In this document: in pieces, positions 54,726 to 62,770 of the stretch
How positions within the stretch are numbered: position 1 is the first letter of the stretch
Layout of the letters: each line of letters opens with the position of its first letter
From: Aquipluma nitroreducens
GTDB taxonomy: Bacteria > Bacteroidota > Bacteroidia > Bacteroidales > Prolixibacteraceae
DNA: 64,000 nt
Direction of reading: 5' to 3'
NCBI RefSeq assembly: GCF_009689585.1
Contig: NZ_AP018694.1
Coordinates: 4,641,501-4,705,500, forward strand
Notes under the pieces: generated by a model
Seen by the model: the letters and a program-made list of their open reading frames with translations, nothing else
The model's database searches: none
Told to the model about the DNA's origin: nothing
Position numbers and translations under genes: made by a program

Positions 54726-54746
54726 TAAATGTATAGAGTTAAGATC

Positions 54747-54779
54747 AGACCTGTTCCCAAAACAAAGGGGGCAGGTCTT
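54747..54779 (+). terminator. Probable terminator after the second susCD pair
   Basis: AGACCTG (54747) pairs with CAGGTCT (54772) and CCC with GGG inside; the T tract is interrupted. Confidence 0.55.
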
Positions 54780-54801
54780 CTTAAATTAGGTTTTGCTTTA
54801 G

Positions 54802-54823
54802 CCACTCAATTTAAATCGAGTGG
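54802..54823. repeat. Palindrome CCACTC...GAGTGG
   Basis: An 11+11 palindrome with one mismatched pair and ATTTAAAT at the centre. It lies after GCTTTAG, so it may be a REP-like remnant rather than an operator. Confidence 0.4.
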
Positions 54824-54883
54824 AGTTGCGCCTGATAATAAATAGTTGCAAATTGAAATATAAATGATCAATTGATTTGTTTT

Positions 54884-54892
54884 ATTACCAAT
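54884..54892 (-). promoter_or_regulatory. Operator half-site ATTGGTAAT before the NlpC/P60 gene
   Basis: Read on the minus strand ATTGGTAAT-AAAAC resembles the motif at 22553, 41991 and 49845, but only the left half is well kept. Confidence 0.35.
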
Positions 54893-54936
54893 TCAGATGA
54901 ACCTGTTCAATTCATAAGAATATCAATAAAAGAACG

Positions 54937-54944
54937 TATTTTTG
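54937..54944 (+). promoter_or_regulatory. -7 box of the NlpC/P60-epimerase operon
   Basis: TATTTTTG matches TAnnTTTG exactly, 31 bp before the start codon. An AGGAGG at 54948 is too far from the ATG to be a usual ribosome site. Confidence 0.45.
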
Positions 54945-54975
54945 TTTAGGAGGAAATAACAATTACGATAAGTAA

Positions 54976-56166
54976 ATGATGAAAAACATTTTTAGGAAAA
55001 TAGGTTTTGTAGTTCTGCTTGTTATATCCATAGGGCTCGAAGTTGATGCGCAAACAACATCTTTCAAATCTTTGAACGCTGAGATTCAACTGATTCAAAA
55101 ACAACTTGTTCCTGATAAACGGGTTGCAATTTTAAATGTTTTGCTGAAAGATACTTTGAAGCGGCCAATAACCGTGAAAGGCGAAACCAACCTTCCGGAA
55201 GGGAAAAAACAGGTTGCTCAATTACTAGCAGCCAAAGGAATTCAGTTTGTCGATTCTATCCGGGTTTTTCCTGAGGCATCTTTAGGAGACAAGGTTTGGG
55301 GGCTTGTAACACTTTCGGTTGTTAATATGCGCTTCGAGCCAAGAGAAGCAGCCGAAATGGCCACTCAGGTATTGATGGGTATGCCGGTTAAAATATTGGA
55401 GGAAAAGAACGGCTGGTATCGGATTCAATCGCCCGATCAGTATATTGGCTGGGCTGATGATGCCGGGATTACTCTGAAAACGGAGGCCGAAATGAAGGAA
55501 TGGAAACAAAGCAAACGGTTTGTTTTTAATGAAACTGTCGGTTATGCGCTTTCTGCACCTAAAAAAAATGCTTCTCATGTATCCGATTTGGTTCTCGATG
55601 ATCTATTCGAATCTATTTCCGAAACCAAAGGATTTTTACAAGTTCGGTTTCCAGATGGAAGAACGGCTTTTGTGAAAAAAAATGATTGCCTTTCTTTTCA
55701 GGAATGGACAAGCCGGACGATTGATGTTCAGTCTATTATATCGGTTGCAAAGCAATTAAATGGTGTTCCTTATTTGTGGGGCGGCACTTCATGCAAAGCT
55801 ACCGATTGTTCGGGCCTGACGAAAACATCCTATTATTCGCAGGGAATTATTTTGGCACGAGATGCTTCGCAACAAGTTCGTTACGGGCAACATCCCGATT
55901 TTACTGATTTCAGGAATCTGGTGTCTGGCGATCTTCTTTTCTTTGGAGGCAAACGAGTTACGCATGTTGCTTTATACATGGGCAATGGTCTTTACATTCA
56001 TTCATCAGGATTTGTTCATGTGAATAGCCTCGATCCTGCCGATCAATTGTATAACGATAAATTACATAAAATTCTGATTGGCTCAAGCCGGGTACTGCCT
56101 TCATTAGATACCGATGGAATTATTCAGGTTAAAAATCATCCATGGTATTCAATCATTCATCAATAA
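54976..56166 (+). CDS. SH3b-NlpC/P60 cell-wall endopeptidase
   Basis: 396 residues. Signal peptide 1-25. Two SH3b-like domains (about 110-168 and 185-240) precede an NlpC/P60 domain with C278 (T-D-C-S-G), H330 (T-H-V-A-L-Y) and H342 (Y-I-H-S-S-G). The order SH3b-SH3b-NlpC is that of the gamma-D-glutamyl-L-diamino acid endopeptidases (YkfC, dipeptidyl peptidase VI) that release L-Ala-gamma-D-Glu from free stem peptides. The epimerase gene 15 bp downstream acts on just that dipeptide, which strongly supports the assignment. Confidence 0.92.
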   Translation: MMKNIFRKIGFVVLLVISIGLEVDAQTTSFKSLNAEIQLIQKQLVPDKRVAILNVLLKDTLKRPITVKGETNLPEGKKQVAQLLAAKGIQFVDSIRVFPEASLGDKVWGLVTLSVVNMRFEPREAAEMATQVLMGMPVKILEEKNGWYRIQSPDQYIGWADDAGITLKTEAEMKEWKQSKRFVFNETVGYALSAPKKNASHVSDLVLDDLFESISETKGFLQVRFPDGRTAFVKKNDCLSFQEWTSRTIDVQSIISVAKQLNGVPYLWGGTSCKATDCSGLTKTSYYSQGIILARDASQQVRYGQHPDFTDFRNLVSGDLLFFGGKRVTHVALYMGNGLYIHSSGFVHVNSLDPADQLYNDKLHKILIGSSRVLPSLDTDGIIQVKNHPWYSIIHQ

Positions 56167-56181
56167 AAATCACTATTCAAA

Positions 56182-57330
56182 ATGACACATAGCCGACGTA
56201 ATTTTATACGAACCGCCAGTTTATCAACATTGGTAGGTGTTGCCGGATTTGAATCTGTTTTTGCAGGTACGAAAGACGCCAAAATGAAACATTCAGGAAA
56301 GGGGTTGAAGTTGAGTTTTTTGCCTCATGATTTAGCCTTGAAGCATACGTTTACGATTGCCAACAGTTCGCGGAAGACTACTCCGGATATGCTCACACGC
56401 ATTGAATTTGACGGCCTTGTCGGATATGGTGAAGCTTCTATGCCGCCATATCTGGGCGAAAGTGTAGATTCTGCAACCAAATTTCTTTCAGCGCTCGATT
56501 TGGGGCAGTTTAAAGATCTGTTTCAAATGGACGACATTCTGGCTTATGTCGATTCTGTAATGCCTGGCAATTGCGCTGCAAAGGCCTCGGTAGATATTGC
56601 TTTGCACGATCTGGTTGGCAAAATAATGGGTCAACCGTGGTATAAAATATGGGGTTTCGATCCGGCTGATACGCCAAATACTTCGTTCACCATTGGTATC
56701 GATACTCCGGAAGTGGTTCGGCAAAAAGTTGCCGAAGCGACTCCGTATAAAATCCTGAAAGTAAAGCTGGGTATGGCGACCGATAAGGAAATGATTGAAA
56801 CCATTCGCTCATCAACGAATGTTCCGCTTTGTGTGGATGTGAATCAGGGTTGGACTGACAAGAATAAAGCACTTGAAATGATTCACTGGCTCAAAGAAAA
56901 AGGAGTTGTATTTGTTGAGCAACCTATGCCTAAAACGGCTATCGACGATATGGCATGGCTTACCGAAAACAGTCCGTTACCTACCATTGGCGATGAATCT
57001 GTTCAGCGTTTACCTGATGTAATTAAGGCCAAGGGTGTTTACTCCGGAATAAATATCAAGCTGATGAAATGTACCGGAATGCGCGAAGCACATCAAATGC
57101 TGACATTGGCCCGGTCGCTGGATATGAAAGTGATGATTGGTTGTATGACCGAAACTTCGTGCGCTATTTCAGCAGCAGCACAGCTATCTCCAAAAACTGA
57201 TTGGGCCGATCTGGATGGAAACCTGTTGATTTCAAACGATCCATATTCCGGAGTTCAGGTTATTGATGGAAAAATTTCGTTGATTGATAAACCTGGTCTC
57301 GGGATCAGTAATTTAACGCCTGTTTTTTAA
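56182..57330 (+). CDS. Exported dipeptide (L-Ala-D/L-Glu) epimerase
   Basis: 382 residues of the enolase superfamily, muconate-lactonising subgroup. Catalytic K193-x-K195 (L-K-V-K-L-G), metal ligands D219 (V-D-V-N-Q-G), E246 (V-E-Q-P) and D271 (G-D-E-S), second base in N-I-K-L-M-K, and M-I-G-C-M-T-E-T-S of dipeptide epimerases. Converts L-Ala-D-Glu to L-Ala-L-Glu so that peptidases can use it. Unusual is the N-terminal H-S-R-R-N-F-I-R-T-A plus hydrophobic stretch, a twin-arginine signal; most such enzymes are cytoplasmic. Paired with the NlpC/P60 gene. Confidence 0.92.
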   Translation: MTHSRRNFIRTASLSTLVGVAGFESVFAGTKDAKMKHSGKGLKLSFLPHDLALKHTFTIANSSRKTTPDMLTRIEFDGLVGYGEASMPPYLGESVDSATKFLSALDLGQFKDLFQMDDILAYVDSVMPGNCAAKASVDIALHDLVGKIMGQPWYKIWGFDPADTPNTSFTIGIDTPEVVRQKVAEATPYKILKVKLGMATDKEMIETIRSSTNVPLCVDVNQGWTDKNKALEMIHWLKEKGVVFVEQPMPKTAIDDMAWLTENSPLPTIGDESVQRLPDVIKAKGVYSGINIKLMKCTGMREAHQMLTLARSLDMKVMIGCMTETSCAISAAAQLSPKTDWADLDGNLLISNDPYSGVQVIDGKISLIDKPGLGISNLTPVF

Positions 57331-57371
57331 TAAACTGTTTAAAATTTTAAAAGGTATCCAAAATCAAAAAA

Positions 57372-57445
57372 ATTACCCCTACCCTAAAGGGTGATTTTTT
57401 AGATTTTTCGGGCACCCTTCAGGGTTCGGGGTAATCCGAAAAATC
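57372..57445. repeat. Cloverleaf-like palindromic element
   Basis: Outer arms ATTACCCC (57372) and GGGGTAAT (57428) enclose ACCCTAAAGGGT (57381) and ACCCTTCAGGGT (57414); an alternative pairing is GATTTTTCGG (57402) with CCGAAAAATC (57436). Lies between two convergent genes; the C-T-T-C-A-G type loops recall the REP element at 35327-35990. Confidence 0.55.
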
Positions 57446-57507
57446 AAAATAAACTAAATTTAAACAGCTTTTAAGACTTTTGAGCTGTTGACTGAACTTG
57501 CCAGGTT

Positions 57508-58239
57508 TTACAAGTGCTTGAAAAACTTCTTGTAAACCTGCATGTTGCGATCCAGATGAGCTTGCATTTTTTCGTAGGCACGTTCAGCATCACGTTCGCG
57601 AATTGCATTCACTATTTCTTTGTGGTAGCCAAGCGTGATTTCTTTTTCTCCATCGACATTGGCATAAATAAAATTGCGCATTCGCGGCAGTAAATTATGC
57701 ACCGGTTCCATGGTAATAATTACAAAGGGATTTTCGGTGGCGCGTGCAACTGCCAGGTGAAAGCGATTGTCTATGTCTGATTCAAGTTGAGTGTTGTCTG
57801 GATTACATTTGGCAAATTCAATCAAATTAGCTTCCATGTTTTTCAAATCAAGATCGGTGCGGTTAATGGCTGCCATCTTTGCAATTTCGGGTTCGAAAGC
57901 CAGTCTTAACTCAATAATCTGGCCAATTAGATTATCGTCAAACTTTAAGTCGTAGTATAAGTTGAGCGAACTGATGGCATCTTTTAATTCAATTTTAGTG
58001 ACGACCATGCCGCTTCCTTTTTTGATCTCGATCAAACCACGGGCACTTAAACGTCTTAAGGCTTCGCGCAATGCGGTGCGGCTAACGGCAAACATTTCAC
58101 ACAGTTCGCGCTCGGAAGGTAATTTGGCTCCAATTGGCAATTTCTTTTCCCGGATTGCTTTTTCAATGTTTCTTTCAATTTTTTGACTCAAGGTTTGAGT
58201 TGTGCCAATTTTTTGAAATATGTCTTCCATGTTTTCCAT
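57508..58239 (-). CDS. GntR/FadR (FCD) family transcriptional regulator
   Basis: 243 residues. N-terminal winged helix with L-P-S-E-R-E-L-C-E-M-F-A-V-S-R-T-A-L-R-E-A-L-R-type recognition helix followed by G-x-G-M-V-V wing, then an all-helical FCD ligand domain (about 90-230) with the metal-ligand histidine/aspartate positions. FadR-type regulators bind TNGTnnnACNA-like palindromes. Several upstream regions in this window carry ATTGGTAWTACAT, so this protein is the obvious candidate repressor of the salvage genes, with a cell-wall sugar or derived acid as ligand. Divergent from the GH95 gene. Confidence 0.9.
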   Translation of the reverse strand: MENMEDIFQKIGTTQTLSQKIERNIEKAIREKKLPIGAKLPSERELCEMFAVSRTALREALRRLSARGLIEIKKGSGMVVTKIELKDAISSLNLYYDLKFDDNLIGQIIELRLAFEPEIAKMAAINRTDLDLKNMEANLIEFAKCNPDNTQLESDIDNRFHLAVARATENPFVIITMEPVHNLLPRMRNFIYANVDGEKEITLGYHKEIVNAIRERDAERAYEKMQAHLDRNMQVYKKFFKHL

Positions 58240-58303
58240 CTTGATTCCCTTTTTCGTTTAATTCACAACGCTTTATTACAAAGAAAATGAAAAAAAAGAA
58301 TTT

Positions 58304-58317
58304 GTATGCTATCATAC
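58304..58317. promoter_or_regulatory. Palindrome GTATG-CTAT-CATAC between gntR and GH95
   Basis: Two 5-bp half-sites with a 4-bp spacer inside a slightly larger dyad (TTTGTATG / CATACCGAA). Read on the minus strand, TCGGTAT resembles the half-site TTGGTAT; a possible autoregulatory operator. Confidence 0.35.
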
Positions 58318-58458
58318 CGAAAAATGATTCGATCAAACTCGAACCGTTTAAGTTTGAATGTTAGTTTGTTTTAAATTTTTAAATTAAAAATTTCTGGTCA
58401 TAAACCTGAAGTCCTCAAAAATCAGTTTCTTTGATAAGTAAACCCTAAGCCCGTTGAA

Positions 58459-60861
58459 ATGAAGAAATATTTAGTTGTTTTGGTTTTTCTGTCCATTCTT
58501 TTCCCGGATGATCTTTGTCTGGCACAATCAACAAATACGCTTTGGTACAAGCAACCTGCTCAATATTTTGAAGAAAGTTTGGTTCTTGGAAATGGCAAAG
58601 TTGGCGCTTCCGTTTTTGGTGGTGTTACCACTGACCAGATTTACCTGAATGATGCGACACTTTGGTCGGGCGAGCCGGTTGATGCCAATATGAATCCTGA
58701 AGCATACAAAAATATTCCGGCTATTCGCGAGGCGTTGAAAAACGAAGATTATAAGTTGGCCGATCAACTTCAGCGAAAGATTCAGGGTAAATTTTCCGAA
58801 TCGTATGCCCCGCTTGGTACGCTTTTCCTGGAGTTCGATCAGAAAGGAGACCCTCAGAATTACCGTCGCGAACTCAATATTTCAGAAGCCATATCGAGAG
58901 TCAGCTACGAACTAAATGGAGTTAAATACACCCGCGAATATTTTATCTCTTATCCCGATCAGATGATGGTTATTAAACTGACTTCGAGCAAAACGGGTGC
59001 GTTGAATTTTGGTGTCAAGTTTGAAAGTCAGTTGAGAAACAAAGTTTTAATTGTCGATAACGAGCTGAATGTAAATGGATATGCCCCGATGCATGCAGAA
59101 CCCAATTATCGGGGAAATGGGCCTAAGGCAGTAGTCTTTGATGAAAACAGAGGAACTCGTTTCTCAACTTTAGTCAGGATAAAAAGTGCCGATGGTATCC
59201 TTTCGGCAACCGATTCAGTTGTAAAACTCTCAGGAGGAACAGAAGCACTTGTTTTTGTTTCTATTGCAACAAGTTTTAATGGTTTCGATAAAAATCCGGC
59301 GACTGAAGGTTACAATGCTGAATTTCTGGCGAGCGAGCAGCTCCAAAAAGCCTTTCCTAAATCGTTCGATGCGTTAAAAAAAGCTCATCTCGATGATTAT
59401 CAGAAATATTTTGGTCGGGTTAGCTTGAATTTGGGGAAAACCACTGCGCCAAATTTGCCAACTGATGAGCGGCTTCGCAGATATGCCCTGGGTAAAGAAG
59501 ATAAAAATCTGGAAGTATTGTATTTTCAGTTTGGGCGGTATCTTTTGATCAGCAGCTCACGCACACCAGGTGTTCCTGCTAATTTGCAGGGAATCTGGAA
59601 TCCTCACATGCGTCCGCCATGGAGTAGCAATTATACCACAAACATTAACGCTGAAGAAAATTACTGGTTGGCCGAAAATACTAATCTTTCGGAATTTCAT
59701 ATGCCGTTGCTGGGTTTCATAAAGAATGCCGCAACAACCGGTAAAATAACGGCTAAAACGTTCTATGGAGTAAATGGCTGGACGGTTTGTCACAATTCGG
59801 ATATTTGGGCAATGAGTAATCCTGTTGGCGATTTTGGTTCGGGAGATCCGAACTGGGCCAACTGGAATATGGCTGGTGCGTGGCTGAGTACTCATTTATG
59901 GGAGCATTACCAATTTACCCGCGATACTAAATTTCTGAAGGATGATGCTTATGAACTGATGAAAGGAGCCGCTCAGTTTTGCCTGGAATGGTTAATTGAG
60001 GATCAGAAAGGCGAGCTAATTACATCACCATCTACATCTCCTGAGAACAAATTTATTACTCCTGATGGGTATCAAGGTTCTACTTTGTACGGTGGAACAG
60101 CCGACCTGGCTATGATTCGTGAATGTTTCATGCAGACGATTAAGGCTTCAGAAATTCTGAATGAAGATGTTAAATTCAGGAATAAATTGGAATTGGCGCT
60201 AAATAAATTACATCCTTACCAGATTGGTAAAAAGGGAAATCTTCAGGAATGGTATTACGACTGGGAAGATGCCGAGCCACAACACCGTCACCAGTCGCAT
60301 TTGTTTGGCCTTTTCCCCGGAAACCATATTACTCCATCAACAACTCCTGAATTGGCTGATGCTTGCCGGAAAACGCTCGAAATTAAGGGCGATGAAACAA
60401 CCGGTTGGTCGAAAGGATGGAGGATTAATCTGTGGGCCCGATTGCTCGATGGTAACCACGCCTATAAAATGTACCGCGAATTACTTAAATATGTAGAGCC
60501 TGATGGTGTAAAGACTGACTATGTGAGGGGAGGAGGAACTTATCCGAATTTATTCGATGCGCATCCGCCATTTCAGATTGATGGGAATTTTGGCGGAGCC
60601 GCTGCAATTGCAGAAATGTTAGTTCAATCTACCGAAGATGAAATTCACTTGTTGCCCGCTATCCCGGATGCATGGAATTCAGGCTCGGTTAAGGGAATCT
60701 GCGCACGTGGCGGTTTTGAAGTGTCAATGGTATGGAAAAATAAGTCAGTTAGAAAGCTTAGTATTTTGGCCAAAAGCAACGGAAAAACTACCCTGTATTT
60801 TGGTTCGGTGAAAAAGGAGATCGATTTGAAGAAAGGGCAGGTTTTCGAATTGAATTTGTAA
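58459..60861 (+). CDS. GH95 glycoside hydrolase (alpha-L-fucosidase/galactosidase type)
   Basis: 800 residues, the usual GH95 length. Signal peptide (1-22), N-terminal beta-sandwich opening L-W-Y-K-Q-P-A-Q-Y-F-E-E-S-L-V-L-G-N-G, alpha/alpha barrel with L-Q-G-I-W-N, N-I-N-A-E-E-N-Y-W, the S-P-S-T-S-P-E-N segment with the general-acid glutamate, H-R-H-Q-S-H-L-F-G-L-F-P-G and Q-I-D-G-N-F-G-G-A. Inverting enzymes of this family remove terminal alpha-1,2-fucose or alpha-L-galactose from host or plant glycans in the periplasm. Divergently placed to gntR; not obviously part of peptidoglycan salvage. Confidence 0.92.
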   Translation: MKKYLVVLVFLSILFPDDLCLAQSTNTLWYKQPAQYFEESLVLGNGKVGASVFGGVTTDQIYLNDATLWSGEPVDANMNPEAYKNIPAIREALKNEDYKLADQLQRKIQGKFSESYAPLGTLFLEFDQKGDPQNYRRELNISEAISRVSYELNGVKYTREYFISYPDQMMVIKLTSSKTGALNFGVKFESQLRNKVLIVDNELNVNGYAPMHAEPNYRGNGPKAVVFDENRGTRFSTLVRIKSADGILSATDSVVKLSGGTEALVFVSIATSFNGFDKNPATEGYNAEFLASEQLQKAFPKSFDALKKAHLDDYQKYFGRVSLNLGKTTAPNLPTDERLRRYALGKEDKNLEVLYFQFGRYLLISSSRTPGVPANLQGIWNPHMRPPWSSNYTTNINAEENYWLAENTNLSEFHMPLLGFIKNAATTGKITAKTFYGVNGWTVCHNSDIWAMSNPVGDFGSGDPNWANWNMAGAWLSTHLWEHYQFTRDTKFLKDDAYELMKGAAQFCLEWLIEDQKGELITSPSTSPENKFITPDGYQGSTLYGGTADLAMIRECFMQTIKASEILNEDVKFRNKLELALNKLHPYQIGKKGNLQEWYYDWEDAEPQHRHQSHLFGLFPGNHITPSTTPELADACRKTLEIKGDETTGWSKGWRINLWARLLDGNHAYKMYRELLKYVEPDGVKTDYVRGGGTYPNLFDAHPPFQIDGNFGGAAAIAEMLVQSTEDEIHLLPAIPDAWNSGSVKGICARGGFEVSMVWKNKSVRKLSILAKSNGKTTLYFGSVKKEIDLKKGQVFELNL

Positions 60862-60905
60862 CCCAACAAAGCTAACAATCAAATTGAACCTTCACTTTTA
60901 TTTAA

Positions 60906-61274
60906 TTACTGAATCTCTCTTCCAAACGGAGTCAGAGCCAGTGATACCAACTTGAAATGCTGTTTAGCCCATGGGATTCCGATGATGGTAATGCCCAGAA
61001 GGATTCCAAAGACTAAATGAGTTAAGGCAATCCAGATGCCACCAATAAGGAGCCAAATGAGGTTCATGATGGTTGACAGACATCCAGGAGCAGAAGGTTT
61101 GTATCCAATGGTTGCACCAAATGGCCACAAAGCCAAGGATGCCAATTTGAATGCCTGAATTCCAAACGGGATGCCGATTATGGTAAGGCAAAGCAAAAAA
61201 CCTGCAACCATGTACTCGATAAAGACTAAAAAACCACCAAAAATTAACCAGATCAGATTTCCAAGGAAGCTCAT
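60906..61274 (-). CDS. yccF: YccF domain membrane protein
   Basis: 122 residues built of two YccF repeats, each with a hydrophobic pair and the motif I-I-G-I-P-(F/W)-(G/A)-x-Q-x-F-K-L-(A/V)-S-L-A-L-x-P-F-G. Inner-membrane protein of unknown function, conserved widely. Convergent with the GH95 gene and divergent from the MFS gene. Confidence 0.9.
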   Translation of the reverse strand: MSFLGNLIWLIFGGFLVFIEYMVAGFLLCLTIIGIPFGIQAFKLASLALWPFGATIGYKPSAPGCLSTIMNLIWLLIGGIWIALTHLVFGILLGITIIGIPWAKQHFKLVSLALTPFGREIQ

Positions 61275-61363
61275 AGTGTGTTGTTTTAAATTCTGATTTT
61301 AAAGATACAAATTTGGCTTCATCATTTTGTCTGTTTCTCATTAGAATAGATCACTGAAAGTAT

Positions 61364-61392
61364 TTTACCGGTAAACAGAATATATATATTTG
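61364..61392 (+). promoter_or_regulatory. MFS promoter with TTTACCGGTAAA palindrome
   Basis: TATATTTG at 61385-61392 matches the -7 box exactly. The perfect 12-bp palindrome TTTACCGGTAAA (61364-61375) sits between the -33 and -7 positions, where a repressor would block polymerase. Confidence 0.5.
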
Positions 61393-61451
61393 CCACCGTC
61401 AAAAGATTTCTTTTCGGCAGTTGATCTGCAAGTTTATTTAATAAGGAACGG

Positions 61452-62717
61452 ATGAGTAAATTTTTCTCTAAAGAGGCTTTTGCGGTGATGCATATCCGCA
61501 ATTTTCGATTGTTTCTGGCCTATCGGTTTTTTATGACTTCGGCTACGTTGATGCAGGCTGTTATTGTAGGCTGGCAATTGTACGACATCACCAAAAATCC
61601 GCTTTCACTTGGAATGATTGGCCTCACAGAAGTAATTCCACAAGTAAGCATTGCGTTGTTTGCCGGTCATTTTGTTGATATTTGGGATCGGAAAATGATC
61701 ATGTCGCGAACCAGTCTTATCTTATTGGTAGGTTCGGGAATCTTATTGTTTTCGAGCATTAATCCGGATAAAATATATTTTTTGAGCCGAACGGCACCCA
61801 TTTTCATAACGGTATTTTTAGTTGGATTGACTCGTGGAATATTGATGCCTGCCCATACCGCTTTAATGGGGCAGTTGGTTCCGCGCGAATTGCTTACTGG
61901 CGCTGCAACCTGGGGAAGTACAGCCTGGCAGATTGCTGCCGTTACCGGCCCTGCATTGGGTGGTTTGATGTATGGCTTCTTTGGAATTGTTCCGGCTTAT
62001 ATTTTGGTGTTTTCATTCTTTCTGGTTTGTGTTATTATTCTGGTTTTTATTAAAAGCCCCGGAAAAGTTATTCAGGAAGAGAAACGTGACGATCACATCT
62101 TCACAAGTATAGGCGAAGGAATCAGATATGTGTTTAAAAATCAGGTGTTACTTGGAGCTTTTTCGCTTGATATGTTTGCTGTTTTATTTGGTGGGGCAGT
62201 GGCAATGCTTCCGGTTTTTGCTTCCGATATTCTTAAAGTTGGTCCTGAAGGTTTGGGCTTGCTTCGAGCCTGTCCGGCTATTGGAGCGATTTTAATGTCA
62301 GTATATTTAACCTTTTATCCGCCAGTTAAACATTCAGGCAAGTTGATGCTTTACAGCGTTGCAGGGTTCGGTCTGTGCATGATCGTATTTGCTATTTCGA
62401 AGAATTTTTACCTTTCAGCCGCTTGTCTGTTTTTAAGCGGATCGTTCGATTTTGTGAGTGTTGTTGTTCGTGGCAGCATCCTCCAATTATTTACTTCCAA
62501 CGAAATGAAAGGACGCGTATCTTCAGTCAACAGTATTTTTGTCGGTTCGTCAAATGAGCTGGGAGCATTCGAATCGGGGACGGCAGCCAGCCTTATAGGC
62601 TTGGTACCATCGGTCATATTTGGCGGAGTAATGACATTGATCGTGGTCTCCATTGCCGCGGTTTCTTCACCCAGGCTTCGAAATTTATCGCTCCGAGAAG
62701 TTGCAGAAAATCAATAG
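61452..62717 (+). CDS. MFS transporter (MFS_3/EntS-like exporter)
   Basis: 421 residues, about 12 helices. Motif A region F-A-G-H-F-V-D-I-W-D-R-K-M and the P-A-H-T-A-L-M-G-Q-L-V-P after helix 4, again the MFS_3 group and a distant paralogue of 18529-19788. Likely a proton-driven exporter of a small molecule. Promoter palindrome suggests induction by its substrate or a related signal. Ends 6 bp before a long bidirectional terminator. Confidence 0.88.
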   Translation: MSKFFSKEAFAVMHIRNFRLFLAYRFFMTSATLMQAVIVGWQLYDITKNPLSLGMIGLTEVIPQVSIALFAGHFVDIWDRKMIMSRTSLILLVGSGILLFSSINPDKIYFLSRTAPIFITVFLVGLTRGILMPAHTALMGQLVPRELLTGAATWGSTAWQIAAVTGPALGGLMYGFFGIVPAYILVFSFFLVCVIILVFIKSPGKVIQEEKRDDHIFTSIGEGIRYVFKNQVLLGAFSLDMFAVLFGGAVAMLPVFASDILKVGPEGLGLLRACPAIGAILMSVYLTFYPPVKHSGKLMLYSVAGFGLCMIVFAISKNFYLSAACLFLSGSFDFVSVVVRGSILQLFTSNEMKGRVSSVNSIFVGSSNELGAFESGTAASLIGLVPSVIFGGVMTLIVVSIAAVSSPRLRNLSLREVAENQ

Positions 62718-62723
62718 AAAATG

Positions 62724-62770
62724 GTCATTAGTCATTAGAAGAAATTTTTCTAATGACTAATGACTTTTTT
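62724..62770. terminator. Bidirectional terminator between convergent transporters
   Basis: A perfect 17-bp stem (62724-62740 with 62748-62764; internal repeat TCATTAG) with a T run on the plus strand and an A-rich partner on the other. Confidence 0.8.
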
